A stretch of 64,000 nt of DNA from Paramarasmius palmivorus (GCA_037176845.1 JAYKXP010000137.1:57496-121495), one strand, 5' to 3'. Numbered from the stretch's first letter, positions 44,861 through 55,747 are shown. Numbers and translations: made by a program. The notes: a model not told the origin generated them from the letters alone.

Positions 44861-46115
44861 CATCATATAAAGTTGACTACAAATCATGTATACACTCTCT
44901 TCCAAGTTTCTCCTCCTCAATGTCAAGCTCCAAGCGTGTTCCAGTTACATTTCACCCACTCCGAAGGCGCGTATTCAATGTTTCCCACGGCCCCCACAGC
45001 CTGTAAGTCCCAATCATTGGTAAGGGAATTCATATCAGCCACTACCTGAGAACATATTTTCAACTTGGTTAAATATATAGCTGTGATATAGAGCATGGAT
45101 TATCGTCTATTGGGTATAACTAGAAAAGCTTGAGCCGAGTTTCTAGCCAAAGGCAATAACCCGCCTAATTCAAGCCTCTTAGGTGACGTATATGTGTCCT
45201 TTAGGTTTAGTAAAGCATTTTGAGGTCGAGAAAGCTCTTTGAGGGACTTTGAAGGTCATTAAATAGTCACTGACATGTTACTTACCATTACTTGCATGTT
45301 ACTTACTGTTACGCGCATGTTACTTACCGTTACGCACATGTTACTTGCACGTTACTTACACGGACTTTACAGTTACGTACACGTTACTGCATCCCCTTAC
45401 AGTTACTGACATGCACCGTACAGTTACTCGCAGTTCACTCAAGTTGGTCTAAAAGCAAGTAATGTAACTTTCATTATCAATGATCCAAACTGAGCCTATG
45501 AGTCTGTACTAACATCCTATTTAGTCATTGCAAGCATGGAAAGAACCTTGGCTAGTCTAGACCATAGTCATCTTTACGAGTGAAATTTCTTGTGAAGCTA
45601 CAGCATCGAATGACCCTCTTATCCATGGGTACTTATCTCGTCTACATTGTGAATCCCCTTGGGTGGAGATTGGGTTTGTACAACTGGCCTTGACAATGCG
45701 GCAGAGCATAGTGAGTAGTGTCAGCACTTAATGACTACATTTCATTTCATTCTGTGCCTTAGGCTGTTAATGATATGGGACTCTCTTAGCGAAATCCCTC
45801 GCGCAATAAAACATTTATCCACAGATGTGACCCGAATCCTTGTTGCATCGCAAGGAAAGTCAGCGCTAGTTCAGCGCTTAACTGACATAAGTAGCGTCAC
45901 GTCACCTCTCCACCGCAAGCGGGGAGTAGAGGTACATTGGAGGGCTCTAGATACGTTTAGAGATATTTTTACGCTTCTCTAAGCATTCTCTAGTCATTTT
46001 TCAGATTATTACACCGCAACTCCCTTTCAGTACTTTCGAATGTCAGTAACGGGCGTTACTGACATGTTACGTACATGTTACTGACATCATGTCAGTAACG
46101 TTACTTACATGCGTT
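44785..46115. mobile_element. 1.33 kb non-autonomous element with perfect 27-bp inverted ends
   Basis: 44785-44811 (AACGCATGTAAGTAACGTTA then CTGACAT) is the exact reverse complement of 46089-46115. Subterminal GTTACTTACATG and GTTACTGACATG words are repeated near the left end, in the middle (45250-45430) and near the right end. No transposase is encoded. AAATTCA just outside the left end has its complement TGAATTT outside the right end, so the true ends may be about 10 bp further out. No target duplication was found. Confidence 0.82.
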
Positions 46116-46116
46116 C

Positions 46117-46844
46117 CTTGAATTTCATTTCGACCTGTCCACCGTGACCTTTCGCGACATCGATAACGTAGACACGTGTACACCACTTCAGATAGAATGG
46201 TGGTTTGACGGTCCAGCCACACCAATCCATCTAACTATCACCGACATTGGCGTCACTCAAGATCCTCCGCCCACGTCAACTTTGTCGACGTTTACCAATC
46301 CAATTGCTGGTGTTGACCCTTGTGTCTATCTGTTCCGTACAATAGCAAGTGGAGTTGATCCAAGATCATCCGCCTTACTCTGGCCCAAGGTCACGACTCC
46401 CCAAGGCTGGTACAGATTATTGCCGACCTTCAACCAACTAGACCGTTCAACTTCTCAACCGTTTTCAATAAGTTCGGGGAGCTTTTTCATACACAATGGC
46501 AGTGATATATCATGCTTGAACGAGCTCGCCATCGACCGTACCACAAGCGATACTTCCCCAGTTATATCCAGGTAGACCCTAAGTTTCATATGTTGAGCAT
46601 CGTTTATTATATTCTCGGAAAATAGGACAGCAACCTTCACCATCGCTGACCCAACGAGGCGAGCACAGTGAAAGAACAGTATATGTTGTTCTTAGCACCG
46701 GCCAGGCCTTCAACGACACACAAAGCTTCCAAGACCTCAATCATGATCGGAGCAACGCCTGGAGGTGGTTTTGCAATAGCTTTGACCGCTACGTTGTTGT
46801 ATATGTTTTGTATTGATGATCTAAACGTTCAAGAACAAGAATGA
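46117..46844 (+). pseudogene. Type 2 membrane protein lacking start and cytoplasmic tail
   Basis: Exons 46117-46571, 46626-46658 and 46711-46844 are in phase. The ectodomain is the most complete type 2 copy: HFDLSTVTFRDIDNVDTCTP, EWWFDGPATPIHLTITDIGV, PQGWYR, IHNGSDISCL. The helix (MIGATPGGGFAIALTATLLY) is followed by only about a dozen residues (DDLNVQEQE) and a stop, because about 390 bp encoding the tail of the 40 kb paralogue are missing. The micro-exon donor is GC rather than GT. The 5' end runs straight into the 1.33 kb element, so the signal peptide exon is lost or separated. It may be dead, or a tail-less decoy if still transcribed. Confidence 0.75.
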
Positions 46845-47215
46845 ATTTTTGACTGCTATAAACTCATATTTGTGTCGATTCCACGGATTACGAGTCGCAT
46901 ATGATCTCCATGTCTTACCGTCCTTCGAAAGCAAGGTGCCAACGCAATACCGATGAACATCATGGGTCGCAGTGCCACTTGTTGAATCATTTTGCAATCA
47001 AGACCATCTTCGTGTCCCGACAACCAATGCAACAGCCTAACACAACACGCAACACTTTTCAATATCAAGGTTGATAATCACTACATAATCTCGACTGACG
47101 ACGTGTTTGGGTATGAAAGATGAGTATAAAACGCCTTGAAGGTTGCACTATCATATGACCTTTATCTCCCATATCTCCCACCTTGCCTTCCCCTGTATTG
47201 TGAGTAACTCATCAG
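46845..47215. repeat. Duplicated 3' flank, copy 2
   Basis: Matches 40577-41160 (TTTTGACTGCTATAAACTCA; GATGAGTATAAAACGCCTTG near 47119). Leads into the next family gene, so the promoter-like TATAAAA box may be its own. Confidence 0.7.
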
Positions 47216-47272
47216 TTCGTATACGTGTTTACCTCGACTCTCCAGCTATCGTAGACAGCATCTCCCTCACAA

Positions 47273-48016
47273 ATGTCTGGATCCGCCCGAGGACACGGTG
47301 TTGGATCCACCGGACGACACAGTGTTGGATACGGTGAGGTACCCGGTAGACCACCCGGGGCCGGGGGGGGAGGTTTTGACGGAAACGTGGGCGCAAGCTT
47401 CACCGTATCTCGATCATTGCCTTTAGGCAGCTCTCACTCCAGCCTAGTACCTGACCCGACTAATGAACACTCCGCTGGATATTTGACAACAAAGTCTGAA
47501 CAGCCCTCATTCGCTGCGTCGGTTACTCCCCAGGTGCCGTCTAGTAGTCTAACGACGAACACCAGCACTGCACCAAATCATTCCATGATCATCGGTGCCA
47601 CTGTCGGCTCCATCACGTGCCTCCTCCTTGTCGTGATCTCATTCGTTATATATCGCCGTCGACATCAGTCAAAACGCCGAACGAGCCAGAATGTAATTCA
47701 CCAGCCTGACGATGTAATGTCACCATACCCATTGGAAATCCCAGTTCGTGAAAAGACGCGTGCAAGAGACAAGGAACAACGTCTTGGGTTACCGGAGAAC
47801 CTCGATTCAGAGGAAGAACCACGAGCCCTTGGACTGACAAGCGTCGAAGAGCACAGAAGAGCTATTCCATTGGTTCCGGAGCCCCAGCCAACACCAATTC
47901 GACAGGGAAGATTCCGTCAGCATCAGGACAGCGGGTGGAGACCCCCACCGCCACCTTCAGAGTCTGGGATGAGTGGTCTTATTGATGTACCGCCACAATA
48001 TGAGAATGCGGTGTGA
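47273..48016 (+). CDS. Membrane protein with Gly-rich N-terminus and PPQY tail
   Basis: Open from ATG 47273 (247 aa). The N-terminus is Gly/His-rich with an imperfect repeat (GHGVGSTGRHSVGYG) and a PPGAGGGG run, then a Ser/Thr stalk, a helix (SMIIGATVGSITCLLLVVIS), the basic flank YRRRHQSKRR, MSPYPLEIP, PTPIRQGRFRQHQDSGWRPP, PPPSESGMS and DVPPQYENAV. No signal peptide lies at this ATG. An upstream exon in another frame (ISLTNVW, 47235-47275) hints at a lost or unresolved ectodomain. A second in-frame arrangement could use the hydrophobic MTFISHISHLAFPCI near 47154. The tail is fully canonical. Confidence 0.72.
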   Translation: MSGSARGHGVGSTGRHSVGYGEVPGRPPGAGGGGFDGNVGASFTVSRSLPLGSSHSSLVPDPTNEHSAGYLTTKSEQPSFAASVTPQVPSSSLTTNTSTAPNHSMIIGATVGSITCLLLVVISFVIYRRRHQSKRRTSQNVIHQPDDVMSPYPLEIPVREKTRARDKEQRLGLPENLDSEEEPRALGLTSVEEHRRAIPLVPEPQPTPIRQGRFRQHQDSGWRPPPPPSESGMSGLIDVPPQYENAV

Positions 48017-48332
48017 CAGTAGAGTATAACTTTGCTGAGGTGTTCAAAAATAAAGGTATGGTAGGCCTTTGCAACGCTAAATTACGCAATGGTTGATTGT
48101 ATGAATGAATATAGGGTAATAATTACACACCAGTGGCAACCACTCGCCCCTTCCCACTCACACACATCTGAACGATACCCCCACGCCCATAACGACCCCG
48201 ATACGCCTACCCAGTATCCTTGCACTCCCAATATACCCATGCCCACTGCTCCATTACGACCGTAACGTCCCATGATGCGCAAAGGATGTCATGAACCATC
48301 ATTCCTCGTTCGAGCAAGGGGGTATAAGAGCA

Positions 48333-48518
48333 GACTCCTACCCATTCGTTGTATGGCCTAGAAAAAGGCGGGAGGATAGGCTATATCTTGGGGGATGGGA
48401 ATATTTCGGACTATTTTGGACATTTACGTACCTGTCTTGAACCTTATTTTTCTTTTTCTTAGGCCATACAACGACTGGCATAATTTACAAGCGCCGTTGG
48501 GGCATTGTTTGGCACCCT
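48333..48518. repeat. Left arm of a 186-bp inverted repeat
   Basis: Nearly identical (about three differences) to the reverse complement of 49319-49504. The arm itself begins and ends with a shorter inverted pair (TTGTATGGCCTAGAAAAAG near 48348; CTTTTTCTTAGGCCATACAA near 48454). Confidence 0.85.
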
Positions 48519-49318
48519 CTTTGACGCTCGCTTCCATAGCTCACTCACCGACACTTGTCGATCCACTGAATCGCTACCACCGAGTCCCTCGTTCTATGAG
48601 CCTATTGAAACATTCAATCATCAGCAAAACAGAAAGTGGAATTTTGATTGTTTGCAGCAGGATGGGCTGCTAGTACACCAGTGTGTGTGTTTTGCATCCT
48701 TGTTCGAAGCACATCCTCAATGCAACCTATTCGTTCAGCACCATCCTCGGCACCAGGGTATCCTTGCTCAGGCTATACAATGTAATCAAATTCTTCATGC
48801 ACATGTTCCACCACTTTTCACGGATGTCAACAAGCCTCGACGTCAATCCCGACGCTCAACGTTCAACGTTCAACAGTCACACCTCTCCCGCGGTCACTGA
48901 TTTCCTGCACATCTCAAGTCTCGGGACTGGAAACCACAGAATCAGGATGCCAATATCGTCACAACTCTTGTAGATCTCAGACATGTCGGTGACTTTACAA
49001 CTGATAGTCACTCCTGCGCCGATGCTTCAATTTACCGGAAGACCACGACAATGCATACTTCTTACGTTGAGACTCGATCTCATCGTTATTTATTCCTTGT
49101 GCATTCTGCCCGTGTATAATTCATCACCTGTATCATGGAACTGAGCTAATAGAATTGCATACTTAGACTAGTATGACCTAATTTCTCAACATGTTATCGG
49201 ACGCTGCAGGTATTTGGGATATGCAGATTGCACACCAGGGATACACTGCGCTATATGAACCTTAAACATTTTCGCCCGACACTGCTGAGCGGAATGCTTG
49301 CAGGTGCGGGCGCCAAAA

Positions 49319-49504
49319 AGGGTGCCAAACAATGCCCCAACGGCGCTTGTAAATTATGCCAGTCGTTGTATGGCCTAAGAAAAAGAAAAATAAGGTTCAA
49401 GAAAGGTACGTAAATGTCCAAAATAGTCCGAAATATTCCCATCCCCTAAGATATAGCCTATCCTCCCACCTTTTTCTAGGCCATACAACGAATGGGTAGG
49501 AGTC
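49319..49504. repeat. Right arm of a 186-bp inverted repeat
   Basis: Partner of 48333-48518; the unique spacer between the arms is 800 bp. The spacer holds no convincing gene. Confidence 0.85.
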
Positions 49505-49872
49505 TGGTATAAGAGGGGTGCTGCCGCACGAAGATCTCCTCGAGTCCCGCTACAGGATCCAGTCCCTACCCGAAAGATGCCTATTCCGCAACGAGGCCTA
49601 GATCCACCACGGCCCATCAACCATTGCTCCACACCCAACTTGATCCGATCCGCGAAGCACGACACGTGGCACTGAGGAGAAAGGGTATATGCCGCCCAGC
49701 GCCGGAGACAATGTGACGGAGAAGGTAGTTTCCCTTTAAATGATACGGGGAGGGAAGAATGTCGTTTACAAAACCCTTCATGTTCGGTGGCTGCAGGTAC
49801 AGGTTGCAATTGAGCGGTAAGGGGAGAACGAAAATCGAATTCTTCGCGAACAAAAATAGGTGTCGAGGCCAT
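49375..49872 (-). CDS. Uncertain open frame
   Basis: An open frame of 165 codons (MASTPIFVREEFDF start) whose last third lies in the right inverted-repeat arm. Composition is not strongly coding, no motif is recognised, and no splice partners were identified. Listed only because it is the longest uninterrupted frame in 48-50.9 kb. Confidence 0.2.
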   Translation of the reverse strand: MASTPIFVREEFDFRSPLTAQLQPVPAATEHEGFCKRHSSLPVSFKGKLPSPSHCLRRWAAYTLSPQCHVSCFADRIKLGVEQWLMGRGGSRPRCGIGIFRVGTGSCSGTRGDLRAAAPLLYQTPTHSLYGLEKGGRIGYILGDGNISDYFGHLRTFLEPYFSFS

Positions 49873-50953
49873 GCTGAATCATAATGATGGGTAAGGCCGT
49901 GGGAAGAGTCATGAGCGGGTCGTGAGAGGGTAAATGGCGTAAGAGCGAGGTAGATGTTACTGTGGATTCGGACTTCGTGGATCTTCAACCTATAGTGAGA
50001 TGAATAAAAATTACAAGATGGTATGGCTCACCGAAAGGTGTCTTCTATCGTAGCCAACTCATCCGTTTAATCGCCAATATCCTTTTTCTGGTCCTATCTG
50101 TTAATTCCTCCATGTCCAAGCGTCGAATCATGAGTCCTAGGGGAGAGTAGGAGAGGAAGGTGGATGTCGAGGAAAAGCCAAAGAGACATACGTAATTGCG
50201 GTTCCGAAACGAACCTTTCTCCGCTTTTCGCCGGCCCTAGCTGGCCGAACGCCGAGGTTAGGGTTGTATTTTGCCCGAGCTGTCCGAGTGACATCACCTT
50301 CACAAGTCACATCACATCGTCACCCCGCAACCAACAAGGGTCTGATTCGGGCCCAATGGTCTATTTTAGGTCTGCTCCTCAAGCTTGCGCTACCTACTCG
50401 TTCATCCAAGACTCAGTCAATCTTTGGAGGGATATCGAGTGAGAAAGTCCGAAATTTGGAGACTGGTTACTCTATCTCTCGTACTCGGATCTGTTGACTA
50501 AAATCACACAACATCAAGTATACAATCTGGGGAGCGCAAGCTCAAGCCTGCTTCGATGATCATCACAGCGTTGGAATCTCAAATGAAAGTTGCATACTCA
50601 GGATAAAGGTCATCAGGGATAGTTTAATGGTCATCCATTCCCCCGTCTTTCCGAGGTCGAACTCACTTGCCCTCATTTAATGGATGGTTTTAGCAATTAA
50701 ACTCCCAAAAAGTATGCAAAGCATTTTATTGTCAACATCAACCTAAACGACGATCACAGCACGAGCCTCTAGAACCTCGAAGCGCGGCCTCGAGAGTGAT
50801 CTCTGTCCAGGAGACAGAGGCCGGAAGGACGCGGATTGTACAGTCACTTCTGAGCGGGAAAGGGATGGCAAAGGAACGGATGGAAGCAGGGGTTCTAAAA
50901 GCCGTCATGGGAGACTAGATGAAGGAAGATTTTCAAGTTTATTGCGTACACGT

Positions 50954-51631
50954 ATGTCTGCAATCACCGAAATTTTCCCGACAGGCACTACCACGATGAG
51001 TATGCTCAGATTCCTCGCCATTACACTACCCAGGGTGCTGACTGACCACAAAGCTCCAATTAGGTCCCCTACCACAGTAGCCATGCACTCGAGCGATAAC
51101 AATAGCCCCCTAACGGGATTCAGCATTCCGACAAACTCTGACATTCCGATCTCTACCAATCCGGTCACGGATGGTACTAGCGTTCAGGCCTCCAACACTA
51201 TGAGCACGACTTCATCCTCTCCGATATCACGGTCAGTTCAGCCACACTTTACGGGCTGCGCCACTCATCCCAAGCCCCCTAGCGCGAAGGCTAACTCAAA
51301 TACACCTCTGATCATTGGTACCACAGTTGGATCTATCGCATTTATTATACTCGGGATGATTTCTTTACTGCTATACCGCCGGAGAAAGACTCGTCGATCT
51401 GAGGGTATCCACCAAATTCGTGAAGAAGACGATATCCAGGTTGATTCGGCGGAGGAACATGAAAGCGAGAGGATGCCTACAGGACCAGTCACAACTCAAA
51501 ATCGAGAGCCGAGGTTTCGACATCACCAGGATAGTGGGTGGAGACCTCGAGATGTATCTCCGCCGCCACCTTCAGAGTCTGGGCATAGTAACCTCATTCA
51601 TGTACCACCCGGATATGAGAGTGCGGTATAA
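50954..51631 (+). CDS. Ectodomain-less membrane protein, PPGY tail
   Basis: Open from ATG 50954 (225 aa). The N-terminus is only weakly hydrophobic (MSMLRFLAITLPRVL) and is followed by a Ser/Thr/Asn/Pro stalk with no ectodomain of types 1 or 2. The helix (LIIGTTVGSIAFIILGMISL), LLYRRRKTRRS, an acidic IREEDDIQVDSAEE stretch (no SPY box), RFRHHQDSGWRP, PPPSESGHS and HVPPGYESAV are clear. It is closest to the 47.3 kb gene in the tail. Either upstream exons are missed or the ectodomain has been lost. Confidence 0.72.
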   Translation: MSAITEIFPTGTTTMSMLRFLAITLPRVLTDHKAPIRSPTTVAMHSSDNNSPLTGFSIPTNSDIPISTNPVTDGTSVQASNTMSTTSSSPISRSVQPHFTGCATHPKPPSAKANSNTPLIIGTTVGSIAFIILGMISLLLYRRRKTRRSEGIHQIREEDDIQVDSAEEHESERMPTGPVTTQNREPRFRHHQDSGWRPRDVSPPPPSESGHSNLIHVPPGYESAV

Positions 51632-52202
51632 TGGCTATTATACCGTTTACAATGCAGCATATCCCATCACGTTCAGGTATCTGATTCGTAAGCTCGAGAA
51701 AGAAAATAGAACGATTCTGGATATCAATGAGGCGCTTATAGAGCGCCGCCTATCTACAAGATAGTCAAACTTTCTACCCAAGGATCAACGAAAGCGCATT
51801 CATTCCAGCGCAAACATATTACAAACAAAGTCTACATGATCAGGAAATGTTAAGTGTAAATAGGGAATGTGATTGTGCTCCTGTAGGTAGAGCACAAATT
51901 CGTTTGAAAAGTATGAAAGAATTGAGGTAGGAATTCTAACTCTATCTGCGTGAACGCCCAGTTGGTAAGGAGAAGTCTAGGCAAGTACACATGCGCAAGT
52001 CACAGATAAAAAACGGTGAGACTAATTATTAGTCTAGTGGCGATCGGCGCCATTGAGTATTTAGTCCTCCGAAGTTGACCACTTGTAACGGTTTTGGGGA
52101 TCCTCTGGCCTTAGCTCTGTATTGACAAGCCAGACTATCAGCCATGAAAGGTAAACGTTCGAGAAATATCTACACTTACCTCCAAAGCGATCATCCCTTC
52201 GT

Positions 52203-52581
52203 TCACTCTCTGGGCACGAACACCATGCGTTTCGCATGGAATGGAAGTGGCATTCCATTTCTCTGTCGGTTTGTACCTGTATTGTCCATCTATATCAACC
52301 ATTTCTCTTTGCCGAAAGCACAATCACTTACCCAACGAATAAGCATGCGGGAATACCATGCGTTTGGTGATGAGCGGAAGCGGGACTTCTGCGTGTCCAA
52401 CAACCTTCTTTTCATCGTGAGGCGCTGTCTTCTGTCTCATCCTGATCCCAAGAGTCCTAGCCACTAGGACCAGCGTCAATATAGTGAGGATCCATTGCAA
52501 CTTGGGTTCCATGCGCGGATTGTAGAGAATAGTGGTGAGAAGGAGTGATAGAGCGAGAAGAGTGATAAGCAGGTTTTGCAT
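52203..52581 (-). CDS. Small two-helix membrane protein, repeated PLPxxxKRMVF motif
   Basis: Two exons, 52581-52332 and 52276-52203, joined across a 55-nt intron, give 107 aa. Two hydrophobic helices (MQNLLITLLALSLLLTTILY and LQWILTILTLVLVARTLGI) are separated by a short loop, and a basic linker follows. The motif EVPLPLITKRMVF at the end of exon 1 recurs as GMPLPFHAKRMVF in exon 2, just before the stop. The repeat across an intron suggests exon duplication. No family recognised. It neighbours the 7TM genes on the same strand. Confidence 0.65.
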
Positions 52582-53146
52582 GGTGTTTGAATGTGGTTGT
52601 GAGCGAGGATATTTGAAACTGTGAACTTTACTTCTTAGACCCCCACGTACCTCTTTATATACCCCCAGCGAGTGGCATTGTGCGATTTCTCACGGCCAGG
52701 TTCTTCCTTGTGTATTGATAAAAGGTAGAATGCTTGAAGCCACCCATTGTGTATTGTTTAAAGCTTGAATAGAGCAACGAGTCATTCTAAAATGACATTG
52801 AAACAAAGCAAAATTAGCGGACAAAGAGACATGAACATTCATGAAAGAGAACGTTAGCGCTTGATTCGGTTATTCCCGAGCGCCCAACGATTCTATTGGT
52901 GCCATAATCGTTCATCCTGATTTCATCACGACGATACCTTGACTAAAAGATGCATACAAAGCGTCGAGCACCGCCAAACCGGCGAGAAAGCGAGTAGCGA
53001 TCGTCTATAGGAATCAAGCCATAACCTTGGCTTCCCAATCTCAACCGTGACGCTCTCAACAAGGCGTTGTGCTACACGAATGTACCGTGCAGTCTTACTA
53101 GGATGTCTTTCTTTTATGAAGTTATAAATAAACAAAATGTTATATT

Positions 53147-54655
53147 TTACAGCCTGATTATGGATGCATTAGTACCATTAAACACTGGAATTCGAATCGA
53201 CTCCTCCTCCCAAAGTCCCTTACCCTGTCTTACGTCGAGAACTGAGCCCATAGAGGTCCAGGATGATTTCCTCCCTTCAACTTGCATGTTAGATATCGCT
53301 TCGTCTACGTTTGAAAAGCTGAGTCCCAATGTAATGCGAACGATGATCAATGTTTGCGAGATTCCCTGGTATCAATGTAGCTGAGCATTTACGAGAGTCG
53401 ACGAAAACAGATGCTTACCAGTACGTGAATAAGCCCGTTCTGGATAAAGATTCCACTGATGGTCGGGACAAGATAATTCCCATTGAGCCTTATGACATTG
53501 ATCTCTGTCGCCGTTATTGCGGCGAAGATGATGAGTACCAATGGGTAAAGCATGCCGGATTCAACCCTGTGGTGTCCTGTTATTCAGAGTCTTTGATGGA
53601 GGATAGATGACATACGTGATAATGGTCACAAGATTATACAGCCTCTTCTTTTTGTAGCCCAAGTACGAGCTCGCCATTCGTGAGATGCGGACGATTCGTC
53701 CGGCTAACGTATTCGATAGGTGAGTAGCCATTGAATGATCCCAGACAATACGTACCAATCAAGGATGTTATGAAGATGTTTGTGAAAGCTGTACCGAGGT
53801 AAAGTCCACAGTTGATGTAGTTGCTCGCGATAACGTGCTTTCTATCGACGCCTTTGTCGGGAGCGTAGACGGTACTGAGATTGACAAACTGAGAGCCACC
53901 ATGATAGGCAATGATGACGACCAAGGCGACCACTTGGGATAGAACATTGATAACGATTCCTCGGTTAGATATGAAAGGCATACCATGGTTGATAAGGCAC
54001 AAGGATCCAGGTAGGAGGATCGCCCAGAGTCTTCTACCCCATACTGCATGGCACCTCCAAAGCTGTATTTAATTGAGCGTTAACGTTCAGACCCTGCTAA
54101 AGCACAGAAATCGCTCACCAATATGATATCCCCAATAAAACTATTCCGTACCGTCAGACCAAGGGCAGAAATCTCTCGGGGACGACTCACTTTGCAAGAA
54201 ATAACAAGCTTGTTCGCACTACGTTCTTCCTGTCTCAATAACCCAATCAGCATATTGAGAGTATGGGAAAGTCTACGACATACGTGATAGGATTCTGTGT
54301 CCCAGCTAGCTCTTTGAGTGCAGGGTCAATATGCTGAAGATCCCAGGCTGCCGCCATCATGCCAGTGGCGATAGAGATAGTCGACAAAAGGAAAATGATA
54401 GCAAGGAGAGATATCTGTAGCCAGTATTGTCCCTGTCTTCGCTGAAAGAAGATATACACGCATTGTGTGAACAGCACTGTGTAGCAGCCTGTCGGAGATA
54501 TTGGTCTGCAGTTAATGCTTGAACGGTTTAGCTTATCATACCGTATAGTATTCCTATCGCCTATGAGGGCCCATAAGCCATTACCGGATGAATATTCAAA
54601 AGATGTAACTTACAAGGATTGGGCCTAAAACGTAATACGATATGTCAAAAGCCAT
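53147..54655 (-). CDS. Seven-helix membrane protein of a basidiomycete-specific family
   Basis: Ten exons join in one frame (54655-54614, 54560-54542, 54488-54284, 54229-54191, 54140-54119, 54062-53984, 53932-53756, 53703-53616, 53566-53419, 53365-53147), giving 345 aa. Short exons encode AIGILYG and FIGDIIL. Helices include CYTVLFTQCVYIFF, WLQISLLAIIFLLSTISIAT, VVRTSLLFLANFIGDIILLW, WAILLPGSLCLINHVVALVV, YLGTAFTNIFITSLIAGRIV, VESGMLYPLVLIIFAAITAT and GIFIQNGLIHVLGISQTLII. The pattern (LWRCHAVWG after helix 3; ESGMLYP) fits the abundant uncharacterised 7TM receptor-like proteins of Agaricomycetes. Function unknown; a GPCR-like role is inference. Confidence 0.85.
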
Positions 54656-55747
54656 TGGGAAGACGAGAAATCCACTATCAATGGAGGCGTCTTTTGTATG
54701 TGGAAAACATACGGCTGCTGTGCTTGCCAATTCTGGGCCAGGAGCAATGGAGTTTGCTATGAATGGTTGTAATACAGGGGAATGTTTCCCATGATCAACA
54801 CAAAGCCGTTACCCGTGCGTGCACTCGAAACATGAACCTGAGGCATCTTTACCACGTAGTTTATCATATCTTGTTTGCGTTTTTTCATCTATCACCAAGA
54901 CTAGATCCAGATACCTAAAATGGCAAAAAGGGTTCCACGGGATATTTTCGGCCGACCACAAGATGCATCAACCGCTGAGGTGTGGGTACAAAAGAAGCCA
55001 GACAGAAGCATAAAGGATAAGTTTGTGTTCCAGCGGTGACGTATTTCATGGTCTATCAGAATATACCGCACAGCACGGAGATAGAGATGGATGTGCCCCA
55101 CCCTGATTGGGGACGGGCACTGCTTTTGAGAAGTGGCGACCATCAACGGGAAACGCTCGCGAGTTTAAGAATAGCACATGGTGAGATATAAACATTCGAG
55201 TTGCAGGAGCATTGTCAAGGCTATACTAGACTCTTCGCAAATTTAGGTTCATACAGAGCAATAAGATAACTGCGGAGTCTATTGAATACAAAACGTAGCA
55301 AAGTTCTTGTGACATAGCGGCATTGGTACTGAACAGGAGCTACTTCTTGCGGTGGGAAAAGAATCGCGAAATGCGTCAAGGGTGACCTAACTGCACTGTA
55401 GCGAGTGATTGCAAAACAAAGGAGTGTTTGATGGATGAGAGTAGACCTAAAGGCCAGACATCACAAGGTTGGATCTTCATGACTTGGATTTGAGTCAATA
55501 ATGACCCGACAAGAGCAGAGATAACGAAAAATGCCTCATGCACCTGATCGAAGGATCTTTGAATTAGACTGTATAATGTGCCAATAGTGAGAAACTGGTA
55601 TAGGTATTACAGGCCAGGTTGGTAATGCCGTGGGTGTCGAGCAATTATCTCTTGTCGCCGGGTGCATGGAATATATAAATTTTTGTCCTATTGGCCGAAT
55701 ACTGCAAGTTGGCTGTTCATGTAAAGTGACCATGTCCCATTTGGGAC

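Noticed and set aside
45731..45982. 83-codon frame inside the 1.33 kb element
   Set aside because: No transposase motif; too short and of unremarkable composition.
44785..46115. CRISPR-like array from repeated TTACTNACAT words
   Set aside because: Spacing is irregular, repeats are degenerate and overlapping, and the organism is a eukaryote; they are subterminal words of an inverted-repeat element.
49617..49988. 123-codon minus-strand frame
   Set aside because: Overlaps another open frame in a different phase, with no motif or splice support for either.
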